From positions 314,946 to 378,945 of the forward strand of contig JAJVHX010000012.1 of the NCBI GenBank assembly GCA_022072405.1: a stretch of 64,000 nt of DNA, read 5' to 3'. Of the stretch, positions 53,099 to 62,208 are shown one piece after another (position 1 is the stretch's first letter; each line of letters begins with the position of its first letter). The DNA is from Phycisphaerae bacterium (GTDB taxonomy: Bacteria; Planctomycetota; Phycisphaerae; UBA1845; CAIVHJ01). Under the pieces are notes generated by a model. It saw only the letters and a list, made by a program, of their open reading frames with translations. It did not search any database and had not been told where the DNA came from. The position numbers were made by a program, and so were the translations under genes.

Positions 53099-53787
53099 GT
53101 CGCACGAGCGCCCGCCTGGTGCTGATGGGGGGCGGCGATCCGGAAGAAATCGCCCTGGGCCTGGCTGTTCTGCGGGCCCGGCTGGCGGTGGACGCCCAGG
53201 TCTGGTTCTGGCCCCAGGCCTCCTATCCTGATTTTTATTCCTCCTATGAACAATTTATTCAGCAGGCCTGGTCACTCGCCGGTGGCGCAGCTGCTCAGTT
53301 GCAGATGATTACGGATATCCGGTCTGCGGTGCTTGGCCAGCAAGCACCGCCTGCGGCGGTCTATCTCGGTGGGGGTAATACCTTCCTGCTGATGGATGGG
53401 CTGCGGCGTAACCAGGCGGATTGCTGGCTGCGCGATTTCAACGCCGGGGGTGGTTGGCTGGCGGGTAACAGTGCCGGAGCGATTATCCTGGCCGATGATC
53501 TGCGTCACGCTGCCGACCGCAACGTCGTGGGTGTAACTGATTTTTCCGGATTGGGTTTATTACTGCACTGGCGGGTGTGGTGTCACTATCGACCCGAAGA
53601 TCACGATCATGATCTGCATACCCTGCTCGCTCATGCGGATGATCAAACCACCATCATGGCGCTGGCGGATGAAGCCGTCGCTCTGATTCAGGATGGACAA
53701 CTGCTCAGTGCCGGCCGGCAGCCGATCCTCTGTATTAACCACACCGAATCCTGTTCGCTCGCTGTTGGTCAAACGATGAGATATTGA
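53095..53787 (+). CDS. Peptidase S51 (cyanophycinase/dipeptidase E-like)
   Basis: The 230-residue protein matches family S51. GGGNTFLLMDGL forms the conserved oxyanion strand, GNSAGAIIL carries the nucleophile Ser126, and WCHYRPEDHD is the His region. S51 enzymes include cyanophycinase, aspartyl dipeptidase PepE and related exopeptidases. The ATG overlaps the lanB stop (ATGA), so the two are translated together, and no signal peptide is present, so it acts in the cytoplasm. A role in trimming a precursor leader, clearing leader fragments or a cellular peptide is possible; the usual LanP is a subtilisin, so this would be atypical. Involvement is inferred from coupling only. Confidence 0.85.
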   Translation: MSRTSARLVLMGGGDPEEIALGLAVLRARLAVDAQVWFWPQASYPDFYSSYEQFIQQAWSLAGGAAAQLQMITDIRSAVLGQQAPPAAVYLGGGNTFLLMDGLRRNQADCWLRDFNAGGGWLAGNSAGAIILADDLRHAADRNVVGVTDFSGLGLLLHWRVWCHYRPEDHDHDLHTLLAHADDQTTIMALADEAVALIQDGQLLSAGRQPILCINHTESCSLAVGQTMRY

Positions 53788-53803
53788 AATCTGTTCGAAT
53801 AAC

Positions 53804-54745
53804 TCACGGGACTGGTATGGAGGCTGCTGGCGGTTTCATCTCAATTTCGACTTCGGTTCCTGCCGGGAACAGGGCTTGCTGTTCCGGGGTAATCAACAGG
53901 CGGGCTTCGATATGTATCAGGCGGGAATAGGAATCTATCTCCGGGGCCACATGTTCCACCCGCGCCAGACAGCGAATTTCCGGAGTCAGTTTTTTGGAAA
54001 CCAGGACTTCCACACCAGCAGACAGCTGGCCGGCGATCAATTCCGGTACGGCGAATCGTACCCATAAATCATCATGGGTGATCAGGCGAAGTATCGGGAT
54101 GCCCGGCGCGACAATGCTGCCCGGATCACGATAACGAATCGATATGGTTCCGGCGAAGGGCGCTTTAACCGCGCAATCGGCCAATTGTTCCTTCAGCAGA
54201 GTGATCTCGGCTTCCTGGCGGGCGACGTTGGCTTCCGACACGCTCAACTGGCTTTCGGCCACTTTTTTGTACAGCTCTGCTTCGGTGATCTCTTCCGGGG
54301 CGAAGGACTCCTGCAGCTTTTTGCGGCGTTCCAGTCGCGCGGTCGCTTCATCCAGTTGGGCCTGAGCTTTGACCACTTCCAGCTGGGCCGCCTTGAGCAC
54401 TTTTTCCGCGACCGTGATGCGTTGTTCCAATTCGGTGGCCGTCAGGCGGGCGACGATCGTCCCCGCATCGACACGCTGGCCGATATCCACCCGCACTTCC
54501 GCCAATTCACCCTGAAATTTCGGGGCGACATCGACCACTTGCCGGGCGATGATCACCCCGGTAAAGCCCTGCGGCTCGGCTGGCTCTGCTTCTTGGCTGG
54601 TGGGCTGCGTGGTCGAGGTGAGTATCGTCTGGCCTGTTGTATTTGACGGATGCTGTTTCAGTTGCCAGAGCAGATAGATAAGCGTTCCCAGCATGAGCAG
54701 AGCCAGAACGGCTAACAGAGAGATAATGGAATGAGCACGACGCAT
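53804..54745 (-). CDS. Periplasmic adaptor (HlyD/RND efflux type)
   Basis: The 313-residue protein has a TM anchor (AHSIISLLAVLALLMLGTLIYLL), a Thr/Pro/Glu-rich linker, a lipoyl domain halved by a coiled coil (KVLKAAQLEVVKAQAQLDEATARLERRKKL and so on, about 115-190), and the second lipoyl half CAVKAPFAGTISIRYRDPGSIV. A beta-barrel domain completes it. It is related to adaptors of MacA/HlyD and RND pumps. There is no pump gene next to it. It is on the strand opposite the lanthipeptide operon and convergent with it, so I do not count it as part of that operon. Confidence 0.85.
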   Translation of the reverse strand: MRRAHSIISLLAVLALLMLGTLIYLLWQLKQHPSNTTGQTILTSTTQPTSQEAEPAEPQGFTGVIIARQVVDVAPKFQGELAEVRVDIGQRVDAGTIVARLTATELEQRITVAEKVLKAAQLEVVKAQAQLDEATARLERRKKLQESFAPEEITEAELYKKVAESQLSVSEANVARQEAEITLLKEQLADCAVKAPFAGTISIRYRDPGSIVAPGIPILRLITHDDLWVRFAVPELIAGQLSAGVEVLVSKKLTPEIRCLARVEHVAPEIDSYSRLIHIEARLLITPEQQALFPAGTEVEIEMKPPAASIPVP

Positions 54746-54857
54746 GGCAGGATTTTAACTTACCCCACGCTGATTTGCACGATACTCAGGTGAAATTGCA
54801 GCCACCGGCTAATCGCGTTAGCATGGCCAAGCGGTTATCGAGCGCAGGAGGTCAGAT

Positions 54858-55580
54858 ATGCGTTTTCTGGTCACGGCGGGTCCCAGCCGGGAGATGATTG
54901 ATCGGGTGCGGCAGTGGGGTAATATTTTTACCGGAACGACCGGTTTGAATATCGCCCAGGCACTGACCGCACTGGGCCTGGTTGATCTGGTCACCAGCAA
55001 CCACCAGCATGTCGAACAACTGCGACTATCTGCTTCCCAGCCCCAATCACTTTACCCCCAGCCTTATACCACTCATGAAGAACTACGCGGCATTCTGGCG
55101 ACCCTGATGGCGCGTCAGCATTATTCAGCGGTATTTATGACTGCAGCGGTGGCTGACTATCGCCCGGCCGGTGTCTTTCGTGTATTGAAGCGGGAAAGTC
55201 AGCCTGAGCATCAGCGGCAGGAACGCTGGCTGGTGGAATTTGTGCAGGCCCCGAAGGTAAAAAGCAGTTATGGTGGGATTGCCATTCTCGGCGAACCGAC
55301 GGCCAAACTGATCGATCTGTTTCGCAATGACTGGGGTTATCAGGGCCTGCTGGTCAAATTCAAACTGGAGGTCGATATACCGGTCGCCGAACTGCTGCGG
55401 ATCGGAGAGGAAAGCCGGCAACGTAGCCAGGCCGATTTTCTGGTGGCCAACACGCTGGCTATGACCAGCGGTCCGGAGGCGGGTGCCTATCTGCTCGGCA
55501 GTTCACAACCGGAATGGGTTCCGCGCGCTGATCTGCCGGCGCGACTGGTACAACTGGTACGTGACCACTCGGCCGGGTGA
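54858..55580 (+). CDS. CoaB-like phosphopantothenoylcysteine synthetase domain protein
   Basis: This 240-residue protein corresponds to the C-terminal (CoaB/DFP) half of CoaBC alone. It opens RFLVTAGPSREMIDRVRQWGNIFTG, has VFMTAAVADYRP, a QAPKVKSS segment in place of the usual KIKK, GLLVKFKLE and ADFLVANTLA. CoaB joins 4'-phosphopantothenate and cysteine with CTP or ATP. A CoaC decarboxylase half is missing here; it may be elsewhere, or this may be a paralogue with a changed role. AGGAGG lies 8 bases before the ATG. It is not LanD: LanD is homologous to CoaC, not to this domain. Confidence 0.85.
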   Translation: MRFLVTAGPSREMIDRVRQWGNIFTGTTGLNIAQALTALGLVDLVTSNHQHVEQLRLSASQPQSLYPQPYTTHEELRGILATLMARQHYSAVFMTAAVADYRPAGVFRVLKRESQPEHQRQERWLVEFVQAPKVKSSYGGIAILGEPTAKLIDLFRNDWGYQGLLVKFKLEVDIPVAELLRIGEESRQRSQADFLVANTLAMTSGPEAGAYLLGSSQPEWVPRADLPARLVQLVRDHSAG

Positions 55581-55581
55581 A

Positions 55582-56652
55582 TCATTTGCCGGCAGGGGCA
55601 TCCAGAAAAACCTTCACTTCCCGCGGGCGGATGAAAACAATCTGGTCGGCGATCAAGGCGAGTTCGCGGTGGCGATCCTGGCTGATTTCGAGATGGAGGT
55701 GTTCGGCGGCGGCAGTGGTCACTTCCATCTTGACCTGCGGTCCGGCGGCGTTGATATGCACGATCCGGGCTTCCAGGGCGCCTGATCCGGTGGGCAGCAA
55801 ATCGATCTCCCATTCATGCGGACGGACGAACGCGCGGGCCGGCTGTGAATGCTGTGTGGGTTCGTGGGGGTAGTCGATCTCCAGGCCGTTGAAGATGGCC
55901 TTTTGTCCCTCGACCCGGCCATGGAACACATTGACCTGCCCGAGAAAGTTCATGACGAATTCGTTGGCAGGCTGATGGAACACTTCTTCCGGCGTACCGA
56001 CTTGTTCGATGCGCCCCGCGTTGGTCACCACCACCCGATCGGCCACCTCCAGCGCCTCTTCCTGATCGTGGGTGACGAATACACCCGTTACATGCAGTTC
56101 CGAATGCAGGCGGCGTAGCCAGCGGCGGAGTTCCTGCCGCACCTTGGCATCGAGGGCCCCGAAGGGTTCATCCAGCAGCAGGATGCGCGGTTCAACGGCC
56201 AGGGCGCGGGCCAGGGCGACTCGTTGCCGCTGCCCTCCCGACAGTTGTGCAGGATAGCGCTCCGCCAGCCATTCCAACTGGATCAGTTCCAAAAGGGCCA
56301 TCACGCGCTCGCGAATTTTGGCAGCGGCTGGCCGCTGACTCGGCGGTAAGACACGCAATCCGAAGGCAACATTTTCAAATACGGTCATGTGGCGGAACAA
56401 GGCATAGTGCTGAAAGACAAAACCCACCCGCCGATCCTGCACGCGTCGCGCCGTGGCATCTTCGCCATGAAATAGAATCGTACCACTGTCGGGGATTTCC
56501 AACCCGGCGATGATCCGCAGCAGTGTGGTTTTGCCCGATCCGCTCGGGCCCAGCAGCGCGACCAGTTCTCCGGTGGCAATCTCCAGCGAAACCGCCTGCA
56601 GGGCCTGAAACTGCCCGAATCGTTTGCTGACCTGTCGTACTTCAATGCTCAT
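55582..56652 (-). CDS. cysA: Sulfate/thiosulfate ABC importer ATPase
   Basis: The 356-residue protein has an ATPase domain (1-235) with Walker [10 protein letters not shown] at 35-43, signature [15 protein letters not shown] and Walker [16 protein letters not shown]-terminal TOBE/OB region (about 240-350) has [10 protein letters not shown] and VRPHEWEID. The match to CysA follows from this and from adjacency to cysT, cysW and sbp, which together import sulfate or thiosulfate. It is last of the minus-strand set and ends two bases from the convergent coaB-like gene. Confidence 0.93.
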   Translation of the reverse strand: MSIEVRQVSKRFGQFQALQAVSLEIATGELVALLGPSGSGKTTLLRIIAGLEIPDSGTILFHGEDATARRVQDRRVGFVFQHYALFRHMTVFENVAFGLRVLPPSQRPAAAKIRERVMALLELIQLEWLAERYPAQLSGGQRQRVALARALAVEPRILLLDEPFGALDAKVRQELRRWLRRLHSELHVTGVFVTHDQEEALEVADRVVVTNAGRIEQVGTPEEVFHQPANEFVMNFLGQVNVFHGRVEGQKAIFNGLEIDYPHEPTQHSQPARAFVRPHEWEIDLLPTGSGALEARIVHINAAGPQVKMEVTTAAAEHLHLEISQDRHRELALIADQIVFIRPREVKVFLDAPAGK

Positions 56653-56684
56653 AAAGAAGCTGCTGGTTATCAGTCGTTAATTAT

Positions 56685-57566
56685 TTAGCCTTCAAAGGCC
56701 GGACGATCATCCTCGACCTGATGGCGTACCGAGAGCCATTGCACCAGCGTTTGAATCACCAGCGTCACCAGGGCGAGCAGCGCCAGCAGCGAAGCGATCG
56801 CAAACGCTCCCGCAAATTTATATTCATTGTATAGTACCTCGACATGCAGCGTCAGGGTATTGGTCAAGCCGCGTATATGGCCGGAAACCACCGAAACCGC
56901 ACCGAATTCTCCCATCGCCCGGGCGTTGCACAAAATCACGCCATACAGCAATCCCCACTTGATGTTGGGCAACGTCACCCGGCGGAACACCTGCCAGCCG
57001 CCAGCCCCCAGTACCACGGCTGCTTCTTCCTCCTCGGTCCCCTGGGCCTGCATCAGTGGGATCAACTCACGGGCTACCAGCGGACAGGTGACAAACAGCG
57101 TAGCCAGCACGATTCCCGGAACGTCGAATATGATTTTGAGATGCATAGCCTCCAGCCACGGCCCCAGATATCCCCGCATCCCGAAGATGATCACGAAGAT
57201 CAGCCCCGATATGACCGGTGACACCGCAAAGGGCAGATCGATCAGCGTGATCAGCACATGCTTGCCGCGAAAATCGAATTTGGCAATAGCCCACGCCGCC
57301 GCAATTCCGAACAGGGTATTAAGCGGGACTACGATCGCCGCCGTCAGCAGTGTGAGTCGGATGGCGGAATGGGCGTCCGGGTCGGAGAGAGTCTTTATAT
57401 AGGCATCCCAGCCACGACTCAGCGCCTGGCTGAACACCGCCACCAGGGGCAGAATCAGAAATAACGCGAGGAACCCGATCGCCAGAAGGCTCAGACCCCA
57501 GCGCACCAGTACAGGCTCCGTGCTGGAGGGCGAACGGGCTGATGGGGTCGTGTGGGCAGTGGCCAA
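56685..57566 (-). CDS. cysW: Sulfate/thiosulfate ABC importer permease W
   Basis: A 293-residue permease with six TM helices; the EAA loop reads EEEEAAVVLGAGGWQVFRRVTLPNIKW. PFAVSPVISGLIFVIIFGMRGYLGPWLE is typical for CysW. The start is TTG at 57566, with AAGGAGAAA about 5 bases upstream. It lies 19 bases after the cysT stop. Confidence 0.93.
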   Translation of the reverse strand: MATAHTTPSARSPSSTEPVLVRWGLSLLAIGFLALFLILPLVAVFSQALSRGWDAYIKTLSDPDAHSAIRLTLLTAAIVVPLNTLFGIAAAWAIAKFDFRGKHVLITLIDLPFAVSPVISGLIFVIIFGMRGYLGPWLEAMHLKIIFDVPGIVLATLFVTCPLVARELIPLMQAQGTEEEEAAVVLGAGGWQVFRRVTLPNIKWGLLYGVILCNARAMGEFGAVSVVSGHIRGLTNTLTLHVEVLYNEYKFAGAFAIASLLALLALVTLVIQTLVQWLSVRHQVEDDRPAFEG

Positions 57567-57585
57567 GCAGTTTCTCCTTCAAGAG

Positions 57586-58482
57586 TCAATCGAGTGTGAT
57601 CACTTCCCGCCGCCGCGCCCAGTATTGCAGCAGATTGATCACCAGCAGTAGTATAAACGACGCTGCCAGCATGACCACGGCCAGAGCCGTCGCGCCCGCG
57701 TAGTCATATTGTTCCAGCTTGATGATGATCAGCAGCGGGGTAATTTCGGTTTTCAGAGGCATGTTTCCGGCGATAAAAACAACCGAACCGAACTCACCCA
57801 CGGCCCGGGCAAAAGCGAGTGCGAGTCCGGTGATCAGCGCCGGCCACAACTCGGGAAATATCACGCGGTAAAATGTCTGCCAGCGGCTGGCGCCCAGGCT
57901 GGCGGACGCTTCCTCAATTTCGATATCCAGGTCTTCGATCACCGGTTGCAGAGTTCTCACCATGAACGGTAAGCCGATAAAAACCAGGGCTATCATCACG
58001 CCAAATGGCGTAAAGGCGACATCAATACCCAGCGGGACCAGCAACTGGCCGATCCAGCCGTTCCTGGCATACAGGCTGGTCAGGGCGATACCCGCGACTG
58101 AAGTCGGCAGAGCGAAAGGCAGATCCACCAGTGCGTCCAGCAATTGGCGCCCGGGAAATCGATAGCGCACCAGCACCCAGGCGACGATGGAGCCGAATAG
58201 CGCATTGATTCCCGCCGCCCCCAACGCTGCTCCAAAGCTGAGCCGATAGCTGGCCAGAGCGCGCGGGGCGGTCACCGTTTCGCGGAAGTGCTCCCAGCTC
58301 ATCGAGCTGCCTTTGAGCAGCAGACAACCCAGCGGCAGCAGCACCAGCAGGCTGAAATAAAAAAGCGTAAAGCCCATTGCCAATCGGAAACCGGGCACGA
58401 TCCGCCGCCGATGGCGCCGCGTGGTGCGGCGGGTCTCCGCCATGGCGGAGCGAGCCTCAGATGGTGCCGCAAAATTCAACAC
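57586..58482 (-). CDS. cysT: Sulfate/thiosulfate ABC importer permease T
   Basis: A permease of about 298 residues with six TM helices after a basic N-terminus (RRTTRRHRRR). The EAA loop is IEIEEASASLGASRWQTFYRVIFPELWP, and DLPFALPTSVAGIALTSLYARNGWIG is the CysT/CysU type. The start is unclear: GTG at 58482 has GGGAG 8 bases upstream, while an earlier GTG (58491) and an ATG at 58443 are in frame. It is the first membrane gene after sbp. Confidence 0.92.
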   Translation of the reverse strand: MLNFAAPSEARSAMAETRRTTRRHRRRIVPGFRLAMGFTLFYFSLLVLLPLGCLLLKGSSMSWEHFRETVTAPRALASYRLSFGAALGAAGINALFGSIVAWVLVRYRFPGRQLLDALVDLPFALPTSVAGIALTSLYARNGWIGQLLVPLGIDVAFTPFGVMIALVFIGLPFMVRTLQPVIEDLDIEIEEASASLGASRWQTFYRVIFPELWPALITGLALAFARAVGEFGSVVFIAGNMPLKTEITPLLIIIKLEQYDYAGATALAVVMLAASFILLLVINLLQYWARRREVITLD

Positions 58483-58640
58483 GTGTATCACTCCCGTCGG
58501 CGTTGCGGTTCATCAAGGTAGCCGTAAGATGAACCGCTCAAAAAGCCACGGCTGGGTCAGCAGCGGTAATATACTACCACTCCGCACAGCCCGTAGAGCC
58601 GTCGCATACCTCAATTATCTCTGCTCAGCGGGCTATCAAA

Positions 58641-58672
58641 ATTAATCACTAGGGATGTCCGTAGTGATTAAT
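58641..58672 (-). terminator. Hairpin between sbp and cysT
   Basis: Perfect 11-base arms ATTAATCACTA and TAGTGATTAAT with a 10-base loop; on the minus strand it is followed by TTTTGATAG and lies about 12 bases past the sbp stop. It probably limits read-through or protects sbp mRNA so that the binding protein exceeds the membrane proteins. Confidence 0.78.
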
Positions 58673-58684
58673 GACATTTTCAGG

Positions 58685-59725
58685 TTATTTCACTGGTTGA
58701 TAGATTTGGTCGAAAATCGCCCCGTCGGCGAAGTGTTCCTGCTGCACCTTGGCCCAGGAGACGAATTCCTCCTGCAGGGTGAACATTTTCACTTCGGGAA
58801 ATCGCTCACGATAAGCCGCCGCAATTTCAGGATGGCGTGGCCGATAATGATGCTTGGCCGCCAATTCCTGACCGGCTGGGGAATAAAGATATTCCAGATA
58901 AGCAGTCGCTACCGCGCGCGTCTCATGTTTATCGACGTACTTATCCACCACCGTCACCGGAGGTTCCGCCAGAATGGACAGCGAGGGGACCACGATTTCA
59001 AATGACTCCGTCCCCAGTTGATCCATAGCCAGCAGGGCCTCATTCTCCCAGGTGATCAGCACATCACCAATCTGCCGCTGGACGAAGGTCGTGGTGGCTC
59101 CGCGGGCCCCGGTATCCAGAACCGGCACCTGATGGAAGAGCTGGGCTACAAACTCTCGGGCCTTGGCGTTATCGCCGTTGTTCTGCCGCCGGGCAAAACC
59201 CCAGGCGGCCAGATAATTCCACTTGGCACCGCCGGAGGTTTTGGGGTTGGGCGTGATCACCTGCACGCCGGGTTGCAGCAGATCAGGCCAATCGTGAATG
59301 TTCTTCGGATTGCCCTTGCGCACCAGGAAAACAATCGTCGAGGTATAGGGCGTGCTGTTCTCCGGCAGCCGATCCTGCCATTCCATCGGCACCAGATCGC
59401 CGTTCAGGTGCAGCGCGTCGATATCATACGCCAGCGCCAGCGTGACCACATCGGCTTCGAGTCCATCGATCACCGCCCGGGCCTGTTTGCCCGACCCGCC
59501 GTGTGATTGGCGGATGGTGACCTCCTGGCCGGTCTTCTCTTTCCAGTAGGCGGCGAAGGCGATGTTGTATTCCTGATAAAATTCGCGCGTCGGATCATAC
59601 GAAACATTGAGCAGGTTGATAACCTTGTGTTCCTGGGCGTGAAGGGGCAACGCCGAAACAATTACAACGCCGCAACTCAGCACGAAGAACGCGATCCATA
59701 TCCAGCGATCCACTCGTAATTTCAT
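58685..59725 (-). CDS. Sulfate/thiosulfate-binding periplasmic protein
   Basis: The 346-residue protein has a signal peptide ending near SALPLHAQ. The mature protein shows the SBP pattern: [86 protein letters not shown] and [11 protein letters not shown]. These are the sulfate-contact motifs of Sbp and CysP; which anion is preferred cannot be told. GGAGC lies about 6 bases before the ATG. It is the first gene of the sbp-cysTWA unit. Confidence 0.94.
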   Translation of the reverse strand: MKLRVDRWIWIAFFVLSCGVVIVSALPLHAQEHKVINLLNVSYDPTREFYQEYNIAFAAYWKEKTGQEVTIRQSHGGSGKQARAVIDGLEADVVTLALAYDIDALHLNGDLVPMEWQDRLPENSTPYTSTIVFLVRKGNPKNIHDWPDLLQPGVQVITPNPKTSGGAKWNYLAAWGFARRQNNGDNAKAREFVAQLFHQVPVLDTGARGATTTFVQRQIGDVLITWENEALLAMDQLGTESFEIVVPSLSILAEPPVTVVDKYVDKHETRAVATAYLEYLYSPAGQELAAKHHYRPRHPEIAAAYRERFPEVKMFTLQEEFVSWAKVQQEHFADGAIFDQIYQPVK

Positions 59726-59842
59726 AATCTAGCTCCAGCGTCCAAAGGCCACTATTAATCCAGTTATGTAATTGACCACCCGTTAGCCGCTGTACATCAT
59801 CGTAACACAATATTCAGATTCCGGTTCTGCTCTCAATATGAT

Positions 59843-61357
59843 TTACCGGCTTATCAGCAGATAAGCATTGATATCCATTGCCAATTGTTTGGCTTGCTGG
59901 CGGATTTCCGGTACCGCGATGCTTTCCCACAGATCGGCCCGGCGCGGGGGTCCAAGGGTATATATGGGCAGTTCTGCCCGCAGCTGCCGATTAAGAACTC
60001 GCCCGTTCGCATCACTGGGCAATCCCAGGTTCAGTGGATCGCTGGCGATAAGTTCGCGCCGATGCAAGGCCTGGAGTAGCGGTTCATTCTGTTGGTGATA
60101 ATCGCTGCTGGGCCCGGTACAGTTCATGATCCAGTGCGTGTTAATAATCCTGCTGCTCGTCTGGTGCCTGGGGCGATAGTGAACCAGCCACTGCGCAGGC
60201 TCCTCATGCCAGTCAACTCGCAGCAGGTGCCCACTGACAATGCGCAATTGCCCACTGGTCAGCATACTTTGAAATCGATTATGCAGCGGTTCGGCGACGC
60301 GATGCCGGAGCACATCCCAATACGCCCGCCCGTGACGTAAAAATTGTTCCCGCTGCGCGATAGACCAATGTTGCCAGATTTGGCTGGTATGCGGGCGCAA
60401 GCCATCGATAATCTGCCGCCAGTCATGGGTGGTGCGATACCGGCGAATCCATCGTCGCACCTGTTTCCAGGCCCGGTGCGGGGTAGTGCAGTCTACCGGT
60501 TCCAGCGGCAGGTGCGGCAGCGGTTTCGAGGTGTGAGGTAGTGGCGTCAAGCCATGTCGAGATAACAAAGTGATCGAACCGTGATGACCGGCGGACTGCA
60601 AGGTGAAGAGTTGGTCCAGGGCCGTCAAGCCGCTGCCGATCATCAGCAGATCATCCTTTGGTGAAATCTGCTGCGTATACGAGGTCTTCCAGGGGTTGGC
60701 CATGAGGCGGGGATGATCTGCGAAATCAGCCAATGCAGCGGGCCAACGTGGCGCAAATAAGCCCCAGGCCAGAACCAGTACATCGCAACGGATCGGGGAC
60801 TGCTGCTGCAAAAAAAGGTGCATCACCAGTCGATCGTCAAGCCCGGTCGAAATCGTAATTCCATCGCCTATGGCGCGCGCTTGATGGCCGGACGTGATTG
60901 GGAGCCGGCTTGAGGGGTTGACGAGCAGATCTAAAACCCGATCAGCGTGCCATTGCAGGGTTACACCGGGAGCGGCTTGATTCTGTGCGGAGGACAACAG
61001 CTCCAGCAGATAAGTACGATACCAGCAGCGCGGCACAAAATCATCGGCCGTCACTTCCGGGTGATGTATGCGAAACCAATTCAGAAAATGAAGCGGATCG
61101 TCAGCCCAGCCACTCATCCGCGCTGCAGGCACATTCAAACAATGATTGGGGTCTTCCGTGCTGTAAGCTATTCCAGCACCCGGCCGAGCTGCTTCAATGA
61201 TCTGGATCGACAAGGGTCTGGTACTATGGCGCAGCAGATGAGCAGCCGCCAGTAGGCCACTGCAACCACCCCCCACAATCGCGATAAGGGGAATTCCGGA
61301 TGCATGATTCACACCCGGGTTATTACGGCATGCACTACGCTCAAGACTGGGTTCCAT
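59843..61357 (-). CDS. FAD/NAD(P)-binding oxidoreductase (PF13454-like, YdhS type)
   Basis: The protein of about 504 residues has an N-terminal FAD-binding GGGCSGLLAAAHLL, then the family motif GIAYSTEDPNHCLNVPAARMSGWADDPLHFLNW, and a later MIGSGLTALDQLF second dinucleotide-binding site. It is probably a flavoprotein monooxygenase or dehydrogenase; the substrate is unknown. The frame is open to 61450, but I choose the ATG at 61357, which sits one base after the cysteine dioxygenase stop (TAACATG) and avoids overlap. The two genes are almost certainly cotranscribed, which suggests work on sulfur-amino-acid products. Confidence 0.82.
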   Translation of the reverse strand: MEPSLERSACRNNPGVNHASGIPLIAIVGGGCSGLLAAAHLLRHSTRPLSIQIIEAARPGAGIAYSTEDPNHCLNVPAARMSGWADDPLHFLNWFRIHHPEVTADDFVPRCWYRTYLLELLSSAQNQAAPGVTLQWHADRVLDLLVNPSSRLPITSGHQARAIGDGITISTGLDDRLVMHLFLQQQSPIRCDVLVLAWGLFAPRWPAALADFADHPRLMANPWKTSYTQQISPKDDLLMIGSGLTALDQLFTLQSAGHHGSITLLSRHGLTPLPHTSKPLPHLPLEPVDCTTPHRAWKQVRRWIRRYRTTHDWRQIIDGLRPHTSQIWQHWSIAQREQFLRHGRAYWDVLRHRVAEPLHNRFQSMLTSGQLRIVSGHLLRVDWHEEPAQWLVHYRPRHQTSSRIINTHWIMNCTGPSSDYHQQNEPLLQALHRRELIASDPLNLGLPSDANGRVLNRQLRAELPIYTLGPPRRADLWESIAVPEIRQQAKQLAMDINAYLLISR

Positions 61358-61358
61358 G

Positions 61359-61928
61359 TTAAACCGGTATAAATTTTTTCCGCCGCAATATACTCTGGCT
61401 GCGCAGATGTCGAGTCGTATCCAGGACGCGGGCCGGATCATGATCTTCACCCTGCACAGCGTTGCCCAGATAGTACAGTTGCATATTACGCAACGGTGGC
61501 GTGTAAACGTGGAACGTAATCAGATCCTGGTCGGCTTCCAGATTGCCCATCTGATGAATCTGGGTATGTTCCGAGCCGCTGATCTCACTGCAGGTCAGAA
61601 AATGAGTATATGCCGGATAAATCAGCCCGCTGGGACTTTTCTTGAACACCGTTTCGGTGGCTTGACCTTCGACGACTACAAATGCGCAAGCCGAACCAAA
61701 ATGATCATGGATCGGACTGCGCTGTCCACTCCGCCAGCACAGCAGAAGTATTTCGACCCAATCACTGCTCCAGACTCGATTTCGCTGATAACAGCGCTCG
61801 CTGAAGTGCAGATAGGGCTGCAGATTTTTTCTCGTCAGGCGCAGGGCGTTGATCAGGTCCTGCAGTTCGAGTAAGGCCATTGCGGAGGCGTGATCTTTCA
61901 GATGGCGGATAAATTTTTTCAGATTCAT
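61359..61928 (-). CDS. Cysteine dioxygenase-type (CDO I) cupin enzyme
   Basis: CDO oxidises cysteine to cysteine sulfinate with O2 and non-heme iron. The 189-residue protein has SPIHDHFGSACAFVVVEG, with iron ligands His74 and His76 and Cys81 at the spacing of the Cys of the Cys-Tyr crosslink (H-x-H-x4-C). The third ligand is His125 in HTQIHQMGN, and ITFHVYTPPL follows. A related substrate such as 3-mercaptopropionate is possible. It sits between the ribbon-helix-helix gene and the flavoprotein gene, downstream of sulfate uptake genes. Confidence 0.92.
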   Translation of the reverse strand: MNLKKFIRHLKDHASAMALLELQDLINALRLTRKNLQPYLHFSERCYQRNRVWSSDWVEILLLCWRSGQRSPIHDHFGSACAFVVVEGQATETVFKKSPSGLIYPAYTHFLTCSEISGSEHTQIHQMGNLEADQDLITFHVYTPPLRNMQLYYLGNAVQGEDHDPARVLDTTRHLRSQSILRRKKFIPV

Positions 61929-61937
61929 CAGAGCGCT

Positions 61938-62192
61938 CTACTCAATATAACCCAGGGCTCGCAGCCGCTCGCGTAACGCTTCAACTTCACGCGCTGAAAA
62001 ATTAGACTGGTCATTTTCCAGTTTGCCGCCGGCGGCCACGTCGCGCAGCACATGCACCGCGAACTCGGTGACGCTGCGGAAGCCCGTACCCGCGATCAGC
62101 TCGCTCAAAGTGTGATAGAGTTCCTGTGGGATCTTCAGCGTAACGGTACGGCTTGCGGCTGGGCGTTTTTTGCGGACCATGCTATCAATCAT
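61938..62192 (-). CDS. Ribbon-helix-helix DNA-binding protein
   Basis: A small protein of about 84 residues. The segment SRTVTLKIPQELYHTLSELIAGTGFRSVTEFAVHVLRDVAA matches a MetJ/Arc/CopG-type ribbon-helix-helix, and the tail ends LRERLRALGYIE, as in a common planctomycete family. The ATG at 62192 (MIDSMV) is favoured by AAAGG four bases upstream; an ATG at 62180 is possible. A perfect 6+6 palindrome lies 17 bases upstream at 62209-62226 and may be its own operator. It lies 9 bases before the cysteine dioxygenase gene, so it may regulate that operon. Confidence 0.72.
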   Translation of the reverse strand: MIDSMVRKKRPAASRTVTLKIPQELYHTLSELIAGTGFRSVTEFAVHVLRDVAAGGKLENDQSNFSAREVEALRERLRALGYIE

Positions 62193-62208
62193 CCGGCCTT
62201 TGGCTTTA

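Noticed and set aside
53804..54745. Second HlyD-type adaptor as part of the lanthipeptide exporter
   Set aside because: It is on the opposite strand, convergent, and the exporter already has its own coupled adaptor at 44105.
54858..55580. CoaB-like protein as the LanD cysteine decarboxylase of the lanthipeptide system
   Set aside because: LanD is homologous to the CoaC half of CoaBC; this protein matches only the CoaB half, and the precursors do not end in Cys.
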